A stretch of 64,000 nucleotides of DNA from Nonlabens ulvanivorans (GTDB taxonomy: Bacteria; Bacteroidota; Bacteroidia; Flavobacteriales; Flavobacteriaceae): the NCBI RefSeq assembly GCF_000755285.1, contig NZ_BBMK01000002.1:1-64000 (forward strand). Direction: 5' to 3'. Below, in pieces: positions 46,361 through 58,210 of this stretch (position 1 is its first letter; each line of letters begins with the position of its first letter). The notes below the pieces were generated by a model. The model had not been told where the DNA came from. It worked only from the letters and a program-made list of their open reading frames with translations, and ran no database searches. Position numbers and translations under genes: made by a program.

Positions 46361-49300
46361 TTATTCCACTATAAATCTTTTAACAATAGTTTCTTTATAA
46401 GTCTTAATTTGAATCATATAAACTCCAGTCGGTAGGTCTGATACGTTAACTTCTTGTTTTGTCTGACCGCTGGAAATATATTGTCCCTGCAGATTAATAA
46501 TACTATAGTCTATAGTGCCTAAGCTAGGTGCCGCTATATGTAAGTAACCGTTATGCACTGGATTTGGATAAATAGTTAAAAATGGTGTGCTTACCGCTGT
46601 ATTAGTACTTAAATAACCGTTAGCAGTAGCGCCACCTACACAAAAGTTATTCACCTCTACAGTAGTAAAAGATCCACCAGTAGCAAGTGTTGTTCCACCA
46701 GCGGTCAAGCTATAACTACCATTCCCATAAGAACAACACATTCCATCTCCATAAGAATCATTAAATGTTAATACATAGCAATCTGCTGGTAATGATAACG
46801 GGATATTAATGATTGAGCCTTCGGCCTGTCCATCATATCCACTACCAGAAGCGATAGTTGTACCATTACTATCTGATAACGACCAACTTGTTTCTGCAGG
46901 ATAGCGGTCAAAAGTTATCGCTAGATTTGATGTAGTGCTTGTTGCATTTGAACTCAACGCTATATCATCTATCGCGATATCACCTTGCCATTGATTTGTT
47001 GTAGTTCCTACAAATCTTAATTGAACATCATTTCCAGTAAAAGCATTTAAATCTATGCTAGCTGTTAACCATGCGTTACCTTGATTACCTGTTCGAGACC
47101 ATAAGTCAGACCAACTTGAGCCATTATTTGTACTTGCCTGCAGTTTTAAACTTCCCATGCTTGCAATCCCATACATATGATATTTAAAACTCATAGTTGC
47201 AGAATTTATAGCTGTTAAGTCAAAACAAGGTGAATTGAAATAGGTCGTTTTTGAGGTGTTGTTAGGAGCAGATGCTTCAACGTAAATATAAAATGAACCT
47301 TGAGAAGCAGCACTAGGACCTGTATTACTCGATGGTGTGCTACCTGATCTTCTCGTCCAGTCAAAATCATCACCGGTTCCCTGAGACCAACTGCCTATGC
47401 CTGTTTCAAATCCTTCATTATATGGTAAAGAAATAGCATTTACACAACCAGTTGTCGATGCAGCTTCAGTGGTAAAGATCACAGCAGTGCTTATTGCGCT
47501 ATTATTACCAGCTGCGTCTTTTGCTCTTACAACAACGCTGTAAGGTGTTGCAACGCTTAAGCCGGTTAAGTTTGATGTAGTACCATTTACGTTACTTAAT
47601 AGTGAGCCGTCTACATAAAGGTCATAACTAGCAACGGCTATGTTATCACTAGACGCGTTCCATGAAACGGTAGCCGTGTTTTGAGTTATTGTAGACACGC
47701 TTAATCCTGTTGGAACTGATGGAGCCGTTTGATCCGTCGGTGTGACACTCACACTATTAGAAGCGCTAGAGGTATTGCCTGCAGCATCTTTCGCTCTTAC
47801 ATTAAAGCTATAGTTAGTACCTATTACTAGACCTGTAATTTGTATACTAGTGTTAGCGGTAGTTGTTAATAGGGTAGTACCGCGTCTAACTTCATAAGCG
47901 GTAACGCCTACATTATCAGTTGAAGCGGTCCAATTTAAATCTACCGTAGATTCCGTAAGATTATTACTTATCAACGATGTAGGAATACTAGGTGCTGTAG
48001 TGTCTACAGTGTTATTTCCTATAGTCACCGTATAATCTTCTACCTCACCATAATTAAAACTACCACATGATGCAGGTATCGCATTATATTGCATAGAGAT
48101 TCTCATTCTAGTAGCACCATTTAATGCACTATTAGGGATGGAGATAGAACCACTAGCAGGTGTGTTTTGCGATGCAGCAGCTGTCCAAACGGTCTCGCCA
48201 CTATCGTCAAAATCACCGTCTTGGTTAAAATCAATCCAGGCTGCATAGCCTTCAGCATATACGGTACCAGTCCAGGTAGGTGTCACTGTTAAGGTGTAAT
48301 TAGTTCCTTTAGAAACGTTAGTGAATACATTAGTATAGTTAGTATAACCACCAGAACCAGCAGCGCTACTTTGATCGATTGTGTTAAATTGTACACGACC
48401 TATAAACTCGTCTGCAACGCTATTACCATTTGAGGCACAGTATTGTACGCTGGTTGTTGAGAATGTGAAGCTAGAACTGTATGCACTAACACTTCCGTCA
48501 TCACAAACACTGCGTACTTGAGCCTGGTAAGAAGTCGTCGCAGTTAATCCATTGATAGTTATACTAGGCGTGTTTGTGATAAGAGTAGTCCATGTTGTGG
48601 TTCCGCTTTCGCGAAAGCGTACCTGATACGAAGCGCTTGCCACGCATTCCAGCCTATAGATGCATCAGAACTACTAGTGCCGTTAACATTAACGCCAGAT
48701 GGAGTAGAGGCAACACATGGTTGTGCTTGAGCAGCAACTCCAGTAACGATTAAAGAATAATTTTGACTACCACTACTTAAACTTCCCTTATGAGTTATAG
48801 TTATCGTGTATGTACCAGATGGATTACTGACATCAACACGCTCATAGGGATCACGACTATTATCTCCTTGACCATTAGTAGTGATACCGGTAAGTCTCCA
48901 TGGATTATATGTAGTTCCAGACTTAGAAACTCTAATGTCTAAATCATTTACGAGTCGCGCGGTATTACTATTTGCTGTAGTTGTAGCTGTTCCTGCGACA
49001 TCTGTCCATGAAATAGATGCCTTAAGATCTTCAAGTCCGCTAGCATTTACATCTATGGTATAAGATTGGCCTGTGCTTAAGGTTAGTTCAGAAACAATTG
49101 AATTAGTACCTTCTGTCGTTAAAGTTTCGGCCGCTTTTTTAGTATTCATAAGTCCCCAACCATAGATGGCATCAGGACCATTGCTACCAGCATCGTCTGC
49201 TGTGTGCAGTGCTAGGCCTTTTAAGGTTGCAGCTCTCATGTACGAGCCATTAAGGCTGTTGTGATATTGTTGTAATAATAGTAGAGAACCCATCACATTA

Positions 49301-50376
49301 GGCGATGCCATCGATGTTCCGGTTATTGAATTATATGCCGTATTACTACTTTCATAAGTAGAATAAACTCCTGTACCATTACCTGTGATGTCTGGTTTGA
49401 TACGTAAATCATCTGTAGGACCTTCACTAGAACTACTATTGATTGAAACACTGTTTAATGTACCGTTTGAATTGATATTAGCATCATTTGCATTTGCAAC
49501 AACCATGTTGTTCTTTGAAACGGCATGACCGGTTAACTTGTCATAACTAGCATTTCCATCTAGTGGAGCAGAGTTTGCACTGTTATCATTACCATCATTT
49601 CCTGCGGCAACAACCATTAAGTAATAAGGTGCGTTGTACATAATAATGTCCCAATCTCTGGACTCATCAATATAACCACCAAAAAAGTATGATGGTAATT
49701 GAGGATTACCTAATTGATCTCTGGTCGCATATCCATAAGAATGGTTAGAAAGTAACATACCATTTGCAGCTTGTGATGTAGCTTCGGCCTTATCGCTATT
49801 CCAATCATGACCTACTGCACTAGCACGTGGAGCCATACCTTTTGCAGCTGGTTGAGCTCCATAAGCTATCACAGTTCCGGTAACGTGTGCGGCATGAAAA
49901 TTTAGTGTGGTTGAGCTATCACCTATGGTAAAACGGTTAGTGCCACCAGGACCATCATACTCTTGATGTGAAGCACGTGCAAGTCCGCCATCCCAAATAT
50001 AACCGGTCATGTTTTGACCTTCTATATTAAGTCCTAGTCCACCATTGTTATGTAGATAATTAGTACGTGTAGAAGTTGCGGCATCTACATTTAAGGTGGA
50101 ATAGTAGATAGGTGTACCATTTACCATTCTTTGTATTTCCACTAATGTGCCATCATCTAGTGTTTTTCTTATAGGTATGTTGTTTGCTATGGCATAGCTC
50201 ATAGCTTCCTGTTTTTCTTGAATAGACTCGAGTTGAAATTGAGTTTCAAGTTGTTGAAGTTTAACCAGATCCATTCTACTGGTTATCATCTCACGTTCTT
50301 TTTCTGTCTGAGCGACTGACAGAAGTCCTAATAGACCGATGAAAGAACAAACTAAACGTTTAGTAGTAATTCTCAT
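46361..50376 (-). CDS. Secreted S8 subtilisin-like protease with FnIII, GEVED, MAM-like domains and T9SS tail (frameshifted)
   Basis: A giant extracellular protease of about 1337 residues. Signal peptide, pro-region, then an S8 domain with catalytic Asp in MTGYIWDGGLA, His in LNFHAAHVTGT and Ser in ITGTSMASPNVMG. After it come a P-domain-like segment, a first fibronectin III domain (broken by a missing base near 48641-48645; repaired, it reads WNAVASASYQVRFRESGTTT), a GEVED domain (YGEVEDYTVTI), two more fibronectin III domains (each with AYEVRRG or SYDLYVDG strands), a MAM-like domain (YNEGFETGIGSWSQGTGDDF to AIDDIALSS), an NASDY-like beta segment and a T9SS type A sorting domain ending VKRFIVE. 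It likely degrades external protein. Confidence 0.88.
48604..48619. repeat. 16-bp palindrome, in subtilisin gene (read RFRES)
   Basis: Exact copy in the first fibronectin III domain; translated QVRFRESGT in the repaired frame. Confidence 0.95.
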
Positions 50377-50684
50377 TCTTTAATTTTTTTAGGGTTAAAG
50401 ACATATAGTTAATCAATTTATATGTTAAAATTTTAAGATTTCGGTAATTTTATTCTTGCTACTTGCTAAGATTTAATCCTTGGTTTATCTGTAAGTGGTT
50501 GTTTTTCAAACTGTTGTTTTATTAGGTGAATTGTTGATAGAATTTTACTGTTGAACTGAACTTATTGTGTTTTCATCCGATTAAAAGCGCGTTTAGCCGA
50601 TTTTATTTATTCTTCATTTTTTAGTCATCTGTTTTACAAAGAGATATTATCTATTATTGTTTTATATAAATCAAATAGTATATT
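50377..50684. other. AT-rich intergenic region
   Basis: Divergent 308-base spacer between the protease (-) and a methyltransferase (+). It presumably holds both promoters. No ORF, repeat or strong dyad stood out. Confidence 0.5.
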
Positions 50685-51483
50685 ATGGATCTTAAAAAAG
50701 CCTTTGAAGTAAATAAAGCTACCTGGAATCAAAAGACAGCCATACATTTTGAGAGTGAGTTCTATGATAAAGACGCTTTCGCGAAAGCGAAAAATTCACT
50801 TAACTCCTACGAGTTAAACGCACTAGGTGATGTAAAAGACAAAAAGTTACTGCATTTACAATGTCATTTTGGTCAGGACTCCTTAAGTTGGGCACATAAA
50901 GGTGCTGTGGTTACTGGAGTAGATATAAGTGATGAGGCTATAAAACTTGCTAGAAAATTAAGTGTTGATCTAGGTATACCTGCGCAATTTGTTTGCTGTA
51001 ATGTGCTAGAAACTTCAAATTATATTAAAGAAAAATTTGATATCATTTTTACCAGCTATGGTACCATAGGCTGGTTGCCAGATTTAAAGCCATGGGCACA
51101 GATGATTAGTGAACGGTTAAAGTCTGGTGGGGGTTTTCTATATAGTAGATTTTCATCCTATCGCGTGGATGTATGATTATAATGTAACGCCTGCGGTTAT
51201 GAAATACCACTATGCTAGAGAAGAAGCTATATATGATGAGTATGAAGGTACCTATGCAAATGATACATCTAAAATGGTAAGTAAAGAGTACGGTTGGAAC
51301 CACAGTCTTAGCGAAGTCGTGCAATCGCTTATAGATGCTGGGCTTTCTGTCAATCTAATGGCAGAGCATGATGGTAGCCCATACGACGTGTTTCCTAATA
51401 TGAAATTGAGGAATGATGGGTTGTATTATTTAGAAGATGGATTGTATCCAATGCTTTTTGAAGTAAGAGCTGTAAAGGCATAA
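50685..51483 (+). CDS. Class I SAM-dependent methyltransferase (frameshifted)
   Basis: About 266 residues. The SAM-binding motif I reads LLHLQCHFGQDSLSWAHKGA and VTGVDISDEAIKLA supplies the acidic motif II loop; motif IV is IIFTSYGTIGWLPDL. The frame breaks at the G5 run 51129-51133; with four G it reads KSGGVFYIVDFHPIAWMYDY, a segment common in this family. Substrate is unknown. An AFAKA palindrome near the N-terminus falls in a surface-type helix. Confidence 0.85.
50774..50789. repeat. 16-bp palindrome, in methyltransferase (read AFAKA)
   Basis: Exact copy, translated KDAFAKAKN. Confidence 0.95.
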
Positions 51484-51514
51484 AAAATGCCCTACTTATG
51501 AATTAGGGCATTTT
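51483..51514 (+). terminator. Terminator after the methyltransferase
   Basis: Stem AAAAATGCCCTA...TAGGGCATTTT. A G7 run follows at 51516-51522. Confidence 0.85.
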
Positions 51515-51687
51515 AGGGGGGGAAAGCATTTTGAATTAACTTTACAAAACGTTAGCAATTTAGTAAAATAGTTTTCTAGATACAATAGAATAAAATGAAA
51601 ATATGCTAATTATTAGTAAGAATATTCCAGTATTTATAATTGAAACAAGTAGCTTTTGAGAATTCAGCAAATTAAATTGTCTAGTAA

Positions 51688-54116
51688 TTATATTTTAATC
51701 TCTAAAGTTACATAGTAATTACGATTAGGTGAGGTGATAATTCCAGGTCCAGGATATCCAGTTGCTCTTCTTGTAAAATAGGAGTTGTCTAGTACGTTAT
51801 TAATTCCAGCTTCTAGTTTAAACCTATTGTATTTATAAGAGGCCGAAAAGTCTAAAACATCATAAGCCGGTATTGCGCCTATTACACCACTAAGATTTCC
51901 ATCAGTAGCATTAGTAGCATCTGTGAATTGTTGTGATAGGTATGAGTATTGGATACTAGACATAAAGTTTTTATATCCTAATTGGAAACCTGTTTTAAAA
52001 TTTAATTCTGGTATGAATTCTACTTTATTTCCTTCAATACCGTTGGCATCAGAATTTGTGTATTCTGAACTAACTAGAGAAGTGTTGAAAAATAGATTGA
52101 ATTTATAAGCTCGGTCTTTAATGAATAATTTCTGTAGATTAAGATCCACTAGACTTTCTAATCCATAGATAACAGCGTCACCTACATTGCCACGTTGGCT
52201 TTTTACGCGACCATCATTTGAGACAACCTGAGTAAAGCCTATACGGTCATTATAGAATAACGCAAATGCACTAGCGTCATAAGATATGAAATCGTTGAAA
52301 TTACCACGAGCACCTATGTCTGCTGTAAAACCTTTTTCATCATCGATATTAGGATCAATTTCAAAAGCAGGATTAATAGTGCTTATGTCGGTAAATGTTA
52401 CTGACCTATAATTTTGTGAAATGTTACCGTAAAACTCAATAGCTTCACTTGCTTTATAACTTGTTCCTAGTCCTAGTAGTGCAAATGATCTTTCGTTAGA
52501 TCGGTTTTCATCAATTACTTCATTAAAAATGACATTACCAGCCGCATCAGTTCTTATTTCTGTAGTAAAGCCTTCACTTTCTGTCTTTATATACTCTAGT
52601 CTGAAGCCAGGAGTAAAAGAAAGCTTATCATTTACATAAAAGATGTTTTCGCCAAATAGAGAAATATTTAAATTAGGATACACAAAGTCATTTTGATTAG
52701 AGTAATTAGGAAACTCGTCAAATCTAAAGCTGAAATCTGCATCGCTACCATCGCTACCAGGACCTTGAGTACTCGTATTGTTTGCTTTATAAAACTTAGA
52801 ACCGATTAAGAAAATGTTTTTCTTTCCAGCAAGATTGTAGTGGCTTAATAATCGAGCTTCGGCTCCATAATTACTAAAATCTCCTTTTATTAAATCTCTT
52901 TCTGTACCAGGATCAATTTGATCGACACGATTAGTTCTAAAGCCTAATGCATTACGTTGTGCTTGAAGTCCAAAGGCGTTAAAAGTGAATTTTGTGTCTT
53001 CAGAAAAATCATGAGATAACTTAAGGTTGTATAAAAGCCAATCTACTTCAAACCAGTTACGTTCTCGATTACTTTGAAAAGGATTTTCCTCAAATTGTCG
53101 ATCATTAAGGCCACCAGCTTGTTGTGCTAGGTAATTAAGATAAGTGATCTCTCCTGTTACCTTAGTCTGATCACTAAATTGATAACCGATGTGAGCATAC
53201 ACATTTTTTGATTCAAATTGAGAATTAGGTCTAAAACCATCACCTTTTTTATAATTGAAAAAAGTATAATAACTCCATTTACCACTGGTGCCGCTTAGAC
53301 TTGTGAAATTAGTATACAATCCATTAGATCCTATAGTATTTCTGGTAATAAGCTCTAGAGGTTTTGATTGATGAGGTTCTTTCATTACAAAGTTCACTAA
53401 ACCACCGAACTGAGTACCATATTGCAATGATGCCGCACCACGTATTACTTGAATACTCTGTAGACCTTCTGCAGGTGGAGCATAATAACTTTCGGGATAG
53501 CCTAGTACATCTGCACTGATATCATAACCATTTTGTCTAGTGTTGAAATTTGCAGTTCTATTAGGGTCTAATCCACGACCACCTATATTTAATTGTAAAC
53601 CAGCATCATCATTTTGATAGATATTTAAACCAGCTACTTGATTAAAAATTTGACGTGCGTTATTTGCCGCTAAATTTGCGGTAGAATTTTCAATAAGAAC
53701 CACTTCAGTTTTTTACCGGCATATATAGAAGTGCCTTCAACATCTTTTAAACGCTCTAGTTGAAATAGTTTTTCTTTGCGCACCGTTAATTCAATGGCTG
53801 TTAACTCTTCACCTAATTGTTGTAACTGTACATCTTTAATAAGGTCACTGTCGATAGTAAGAGATTCTTCTAGAACAACATATTCATAACTGAACCATAT
53901 TAGAGTTAATTCCGTTTGAGTAGTTTCAAATCGATATTTTCCATTTACATCTGTAATGGCTAGTTGTCCAGCATTCTTATCATAAATAGTAACATTTTCA
54001 ATGGCAGTACCAGTGGTACCATCAGAAACGGTACCAGTTACTTGATATGACTGTGCATATGATATGGACCATGTCAATATCATTAGTATTAAAATACTAT
54101 AATCCTTTAATTTCAT
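51688..54116 (-). CDS. TonB-dependent receptor, FecA/siderophore type (frameshifted)
   Basis: Outer-membrane receptor of about 809 residues. Signal peptide (ILILMILTWSISYAQ), carboxypeptidase-like N-domain, plug (NLAANNARQIFNQVAGLNIY, GGRGLDPNRTANFNTRQNGY, QVIRGAASLQYGTQFGGLVN) and a barrel ending NYYVTLEIKI. The two parts join as AGKKTEVVLIENSTAN once a missing T is restored in the T6 run at 53709-53714 (+ strand). The plug resembles iron(III)-citrate or xenosiderophore receptors, and the gene closes an imelysin-HTTM operon, which supports iron. The start overlaps the preceding gene by 20 bases. Confidence 0.88.
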
Positions 54117-55481
54117 CTTCTAATGGTAATAGCCAGTCTTTATGCTGGAATGAATCTTTAATTTGATATAGGTTTGCTTTGGGGGGGTCTACTAGTCTGC
54201 GACTGGTTCTACCATTTAACGCGGCATAACAGTCTACATAAACTTCTACATTCTTATATCCTTGCGAGCTATAATGGTCTCCTAAAAAGTGTGCGTATTC
54301 TAAAATAAAGTCAGGTTGAAAGCTCATTTGCTTCTCTTGAAATGACGTTAGAAAATCATCATTTTGAACATAAAATGACTGTCCGGATCCGTCAACAATT
54401 TTAAACTGTGTGTTACCCATTTTTTCCATCAACATCACGCGCCACGAGAATCTATAACCTTCCTCAGTCCAGAACAATTCTCCAGGATACGCCAGGTACC
54501 GCCATGGTAGTAGTAATTGAATTGTGAAAAATATCACTAGTACTGGTATAATAATTTTCTGATATGCGATTTCAAATGGTTTGTTGTTGGTACGCTTTCG
54601 CGAAACGGACTTAATAAAGAGCTTAAAAGGACTTAAAAATCTTCTTAAAAAGGCAATTATTTTTTCATGTAGTGAACTATCAAAAAACACCAATGCACTT
54701 ACGATCATTATAAAAGGAAACATTCCTATCGGGAATAATACTCGAGTCAATACATGGAATATAATCACAGCTATAAATGCCCAAAGCCTCGTTTTTTATA
54801 GAGTAATAAAAAAGGGATGAGCAAATCATAAAGCATACCAGTCCAACTAAACGCATAGTGAACCCATTCTTGTTGCATGAGGTTGCCCAGAAATGGTAAA
54901 TCATATTTAGAAGGCAACCATATTTTTAAAGGCATGGCTTTTAAAAGCCAGTCGCTATTAATTTTTGCTAATCCAGCATAGAAGTAAACGATGCTTAATA
55001 GCAATTTAATACTATCAATAGTCCAATTAGGTATGGTTGGTGCCTTTAATATTGTGCGATCTCCTTGATAATTATCTATTGAAAAATACCGGTTTGCAGG
55101 TAAGAAAATCATTAAAAAGCTAAGTATACTAATGAAATAATAATGATTGAGATAAGTAGCTTTATCCATCAACTCTATATACGTAAAGCTTAAGAAAAAT
55201 AGAATAATGGATAATCTATACTTAAATCCTATCGAAATAAAAAAAGCGGCTAAACCGCAAATAGCAAATAATAAATATGTAAATGTACCTAATGGTTTTG
55301 CCCATCCAAATCCAAAATATGAGAAATGCAATTGAGGTTCTATGTAAAGACTATTGATCCAACCATGAGCCGCAAATCTGATGATACTATAGGTCATCAT
55401 AACGCCAAATCCAATACGGAAGACCGCTAATGGTGCCGCAGACGAGCTTTTGTCCAGATATGATTGTATCGTTTTTTTCAT
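54097..55481 (-). CDS. HTTM-domain membrane protein (frameshifted)
   Basis: About 461 residues with roughly eight to ten transmembrane segments; the HTTM domain (vitamin K gamma-carboxylase-like) is visible from FRIGFGVMMTYSIIRF to WVHYAFSWTGMLYDLLIPF and contains ELMDKATYLNHYYFISIL. The frame breaks in the T6 run 54792-54797 (+ strand); with seven it continues KKTRLWAFIAVIIFHVLTR. The C-terminal soluble part (about 130 residues) ends with SFQHKDWLLPLEDEIK and includes a C7 run at 54181. HTTM proteins in Bacteroidetes often co-occur with imelysin and TonB receptors; the reaction is unknown. Confidence 0.82.
54593..54608. repeat. Imperfect 16-bp palindrome, in HTTM gene (read SRKR)
   Basis: CGCTTTCGCGAAACGG, differing near its end; read VSRKRTN on the - strand. 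Confidence 0.7.
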
Positions 55482-55487
55482 AACCTA

Positions 55488-55529
55488 AAAAAGGTTGTCG
55501 CATCATTTAATATGGAGGACAACCTTTTT
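55488..55529 (-). terminator. Hairpin with T tract between imelysin and HTTM genes
   Basis: Perfect 12-bp stem AAAAAGGTTGTC/GACAACCTTTTT with an 18-base loop, followed by a T tract on the - strand. It lies inside the operon, so it could be partly terminating. Confidence 0.7.
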
Positions 55530-55546
55530 CTAATATTTAATAAGAA

Positions 55547-56668
55547 TTAATCACCATCAGCGTCAACATAATCTACGCTTATATTTAGTGTTTGCAACAT
55601 GTCAACTTTTAATAAAACGGTGACGCGTTGTAATTCATCATAGGTCATTAACATGGCAACATTATTATTATTAACTTGATTAGATAGATTATTATCTAGT
55701 TGATCTAGCTCAGTTCTAGCGGCTTCTATCTGACTATTTATAGAGGCTGTAAGGTCAGAAGTTCCACTGTTGTCTCTTAAAAGAGTCACATAACTTGCAT
55801 AGCTTATACCAATGGTTGAGTTATTATAAGCTCTACCATTAAAGAAGTCTTGAACCGCTTGTAGAGCAGTTAAGGCAAGTTCTTTAGAATAAACTTTACT
55901 GTATAATCCTTCAACTTTATCTGCAAGTGGTGTTGTTGAAAAAACTCCTGCAGGTATTCCTACTTTATTTGCACGCAATCCCTTTTCATAATAAAAAATG
56001 AAATCGTTTACCAGCATGTTAACAGAGCTAGAAGCTGTGTTTGTGGTGCTGTTGACAAATATATCTCTGTAAGAACTAGTCCAATCTGTTAGTACTGTTG
56101 TGGTAAGAGCATCCATCTGGTCTATCACATCACTTAGGTAGTTTTTATATCCTAGTGCGTTGCCGTCAGTGGTATAAAAGTCTATTATAGCACTGTCGTC
56201 ATTACCTAGACCGTATAGTAAGTAATCTAATGCAGGAAAGCCTACAGCATCATTATTATTAGGACTGGTAAGATCATAGGTTCCAGATGCTATGTTGTTT
56301 TGGATATCAGTCGTATTTGTTGGATAGATATTCATCTGAAAACTATATAAAATCTCTTCAGCCTTACCAATATTAAACATCTCAACGTACTGCCATGTTT
56401 TATAAGCTGTTAACCAGTCGGCTCTTAAGTTGTCAAGGTTAGTCTGGTTAGGTGTTGTTATAAAAGTCTCCTTTGAAGCTTTTAAGTTTGTTAAGTCAGA
56501 ATTTAAATCTTGTAAAGCAGGTATTATGATGTTATCTGCTGCATTTTCTAAAAGTGCTTTTCTATCAAAGTTATCAGATGATCCGTTAGTAGAATCATCG
56601 TTAGATTCTGTACATGACGTTATCGTTAATATAGAAAACAGTGCTAGTGCTAATTGCTTGATTTTCAT
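55547..56668 (-). CDS. Imelysin-family lipoprotein (IrpA-like)
   Basis: Iron-regulated imelysin/peptidase M75 lipoprotein of 373 residues from ATG 56668 (KIKQLALALFSILTITSC). The family features YKTWQYVEMFNIG and VGFPALDYLLYGLGND are present. The GxHxxE motif of imelysin peptidases reads GFPALDY here, so it is of the non-peptidase IrpA-like group. The C-terminus has a second four-helix bundle with QLDNNLSNQVNN. Thought to act in heme/iron handling at the cell envelope; exact role unclear. It follows DUF4856 and precedes HTTM. Confidence 0.85.
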   Translation of the reverse strand: MKIKQLALALFSILTITSCTESNDDSTNGSSDNFDRKALLENAADNIIIPALQDLNSDLTNLKASKETFITTPNQTNLDNLRADWLTAYKTWQYVEMFNIGKAEEILYSFQMNIYPTNTTDIQNNIASGTYDLTSPNNNDAVGFPALDYLLYGLGNDDSAIIDFYTTDGNALGYKNYLSDVIDQMDALTTTVLTDWTSSYRDIFVNSTTNTASSSVNMLVNDFIFYYEKGLRANKVGIPAGVFSTTPLADKVEGLYSKVYSKELALTALQAVQDFFNGRAYNNSTIGISYASYVTLLRDNSGTSDLTASINSQIEAARTELDQLDNNLSNQVNNNNVAMLMTYDELQRVTVLLKVDMLQTLNISVDYVDADGD

Positions 56669-56747
56669 CGTTGATTTTTTAAAAGTTTGCAAATGTACCG
56701 TTGTAGTCGAGAGATTGTCCTATTAACTACATTAAATAAATGATAAT

Positions 56748-57952
56748 TTAATTACTTGCTTGTACAGTAGTAAAATTGAATCTCGCAGCAATCTCATCTG
56801 ATATTTGGTCTAGAGTAGTAGGTGTAACATCCCAGAATCCATTGCCTGTCATTAATTGATGCAAATAGTTGTCCACTTCAGTCTTGCTGAAATATGGTGC
56901 GTTTGTATTAGGATTGCGTGTGAATTGAAGACTGTAGATGAATCCATAAGCTTCAGACAATCCATGAAATGCTCTTGCAGGATCTGTGGTCAGATTATCT
57001 TTCCCATTTTGTAAGTAAAACACAGCTCTTACAGCAGGAATTAAAGAGATGTTCTCTCTAATAATTGCTACTTGTTCATCTCTTACCGTATAGTTGTTTT
57101 CAACTATCGCTGCACGGCCTAATTTAAATGCGTTATAAATCGTTGTTGCAATACCAGTAAAATCTGCATCACCTTCTACACGATCAATATATTCGCTTAA
57201 AAAACTGTCTTGGTCTAGTATAGGCATGGTTGCGTCTGGTTCTGCACCGTATAAATACCCGAATGCTTCATCCCACTTGTGCTCCATATTGGTGTAGTTC
57301 TTACCAGACACCAAAATTTCGTTATCATTATCTGCCCTGTTAGTACTTTCATCTAGGACCGTAGTACTCAAATAATTATTTAAAATCTGATCGGTCATTA
57401 AGCTCCTAAAAGCCCTTTTGCAAACGCTTGGTCATATTCTAGTCCTTTTGCATTTACATATCTAATAGTTCCTCCACCAGCTTGTTGGATTTGTCCAGGT
57501 ACACCAGCGCTAGCTGTATTATTCCATGCAGGAAAAACATCGTTAACTTGAGAAGATATATAGGTGTCAAAATCTGCTTTAATGGCAGCTGCATCTGTTG
57601 CGTTGCTAGAAAAATAGTCTGCACTGGCAGCAACTTTACTACGGACACTTTTATCTGAGGCGTTTAAATCTGTATCGCTAAAGTCATTAGATCCCGCTAC
57701 ATGAGCAAACATATTAGTTAGTTGCGTTTCAGTAGTGGTTGTTTCTTTAAAAGCTGTTTTAATTTCTTCAGCCATTGCTATACGTGTCGTTTGACCTGAA
57801 TAGCTTACTGTACTTTCAGTTCCTCTGTTAAACGAGTAAGTAGCAGGTACTATGACATTGTTCACTGCGACATCATCATCACTATCACAGGATGTAGTAC
57901 AGAAAGCTGTTATTGCAGCAGCGGCTATTAAAAATGTTTTTCTTAAGATCAT
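56748..57952 (-). CDS. DUF4856 lipoprotein (frameshifted)
   Basis: About 401 residues from ATG 57952 (MILRKTFLIAAAAITAFC, lipobox TTSC). The frame breaks at 57400-57401 (+ strand); a missing base turns GAxxM into LLGALMTDQILNNYL. The domain has YSFNRGTESTVSYSGQTTRI and, later, ENISLIPAVRAVFYLQNGKD and HKWDEAFGYLYGAEPD, as in DUF4856 proteins found with imelysin/HTTM operons. It appears to start the operon and probably acts with imelysin outside the cell membrane. Confidence 0.8.
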
Positions 57953-58178
57953 TTTGGTTTTATTTAGACTTAATATAAATAGTTGATTTGATTTCGGCTG
58001 CAAATTTAAGTCCTTATTTAGATTTAATAAAGATAAGGTCGTTAATTCGTTATTGATATTTTTGATGTGAATTTGGATTTGCATTACTTTTTGTTATTAA
58101 TACTGATTCTAAATAGGTAAGTATTTGAGTGAATAAGTATTGTGATTTTCTTTGTAAATTCTCACTAATTAAAAAACG

Positions 58179-58186
58179 TATATTTG
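58179..58186 (+). promoter_or_regulatory. Putative guaB promoter -7 motif
   Basis: TATATTTG fits TAnnTTTG. A TTG at 58152-58154 lies 24 bases upstream. The dyad at 58187 starts right after it. Confidence 0.5.
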
Positions 58187-58210
58187 CATGCAATAAAATT
58201 CTATTGCATG
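58187..58210. promoter_or_regulatory. Inverted repeat CATGCAATA/TATTGCATG over the guaB start
   Basis: Perfect 9-bp arms separated by six bases. The right arm ends in the guaB ATG and the left arm abuts the -7 box, so it could be an operator, or a hairpin that hides the start codon. Confidence 0.55.
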
